In this document: positions 14,049-14,480 of the stretch, piece by piece
How positions within the stretch are numbered: position 1 is the stretch's first letter
Layout: each line of letters opens with the position of its first letter
From: DAOSVX01 sp035379765
GTDB lineage: Bacteria; Bacillota_I; Bacilli_A; RF39; UBA660
Assembly: GCA_035379765.1 (NCBI GenBank)
Contig: DAOSVX010000014.1
Location: 1 to 14,480 of the forward strand
DNA: 14,480 bases
Direction: 5' to 3'
The notes under the pieces: generated by a model
What the model was told of the DNA's origin: nothing
The model's input: the letters and a program-made list of their open reading frames with translations, nothing else
Database searches by the model: none
Position numbers and translations under genes: made by a program

Positions 14049-14480
14049 ATGGATTATAAAAAATTAGCTAATTTATTATATCCAGATGTAGATAAAACCA
14101 TCGAAGATTATCAAAAACTATACCCACCAAGAAATATAGAAGATAGTATGGAAGTTTGTCGATTTGCTCCTTCTCCTACAGGGAGAATGCATATGGGGAG
14201 CTTATTTTCAGCTTTTGTATCAGAACGTTTTGCTCATCAATTTGATGGTATATTTATCATTAGGATTGAAGATACCGATAATAAAAGAGCTATTGAAGAT
14301 GGGATAAATAAAATTATTACTGATTTAAATGCTTTTAATTATAGAATAGATGAAAGCCCTACTACTAATAGTAATTATGGTCCTTATATTCAAAGTGAAA
14401 GAAAAAACATTTATAGAGCTTTCGCTAAATATTTAGTATCTATTGGTAGAGCTTATCCTTGCTTTTGTTCTGAAGAAGAA
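14049..14480 (+). CDS. gltX: Glutamyl-tRNA synthetase, N-terminal part (cut by window end)
   Basis: Class I synthetase that charges tRNA-Glu; in bacteria without GlnRS a non-discriminating form also charges tRNA-Gln, which GatCAB then amidates. The first 144 codons are present. Visible are FAPSPTG (39-45), the HIGH-motif variant HMGS (48-51), RIEDTD (72-77) and the C138-x-C140 start of the zinc-binding segment. About 36 residues precede the Rossmann fold, where the standard enzyme begins almost directly with the RFAPSPTG block; the extension resembles the longer GltX type found in Clostridia and relatives (recalled, not searched). Start ATG with AAGGAAG (14035-14041) upstream. It appears to share the tRNA-Gln promoter, making its mRNA 5' end dependent on tRNA processing. 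Its catalytic KMSKS and anticodon domains lie outside the window, so discrimination cannot be judged here. Confidence 0.94.
   Translation, partial: MDYKKLANLLYPDVDKTIEDYQKLYPPRNIEDSMEVCRFAPSPTGRMHMGSLFSAFVSERFAHQFDGIFIIRIEDTDNKRAIEDGINKIITDLNAFNYRIDESPTTNSNYGPYIQSERKNIYRAFAKYLVSIGRAYPCFCSEEE

Overview
The window is one stretch of a very AT-rich bacterial chromosome with mostly housekeeping genes. Several things point to a low-GC Gram-positive (Bacilli-type) lineage: a T-box leader, a type-2 peptide deformylase, rnc directly followed by smc, AGGAGG-type ribosome binding sites and tRNA genes with encoded CCA ends. TGA is used as a stop (valS, yidD) and Trp is TGG, so the code is the standard one and not the Mycoplasma code. 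A short SMC (980 residues) together with a FtsW-type protein suggests an uncultured, walled relative of the Mollicutes. That placement is inference. No phage, IS element or CRISPR array is visible.

Layout. 9-2420 (-): valS, of the archaeal/rickettsial sequence type, under a Val T-box (2444-2641). 2745-6657: a type IV pilus/type II secretion-like trio, with the assembly ATPase on + and the prepilin peptidase plus inner-membrane platform protein as a coupled pair on -, ending stop-on-stop against the ATPase gene. 6728-7882 (-): an FtsW/RodA-family gene preceded by a tiny 15-codon ORF. 8020-8571 (+): def, ending in a hairpin shared with the end of smc. 8583-12180 (-): rnc then smc. 12276-13357 (+): yidD overlapping a ZnuA-fold lipoprotein that has lost all the usual metal ligands. 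13415-14033 (+): tRNA genes Ser(GCU), Lys(CUU), Ile(GAU), Glu(UUC), Gln(CUG), in at least three transcription units. 14049 to the window end (+): the start of gltX, apparently co-transcribed with tRNA-Gln.

How they work together. The translation theme dominates: two aminoacyl-tRNA synthetases, five tRNAs, deformylase and RNase III. Envelope functions are FtsW, YidD, a lipoprotein and a pilus/secretion machine without any pilin gene here. The least ordinary items are the histidine-free ZnuA-like lipoprotein coupled to yidD, a platform protein with a roughly 125-residue amphipathic N-terminal region of 11/22-residue periodicity, and the mix of an archaeal-type ValS with a Gram-positive T-box. 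I do not see evidence for a wholly new multi-gene system. The only stretch over 300 bases without a gene (2421-2744) is filled by the T-box leader and two divergent promoters.
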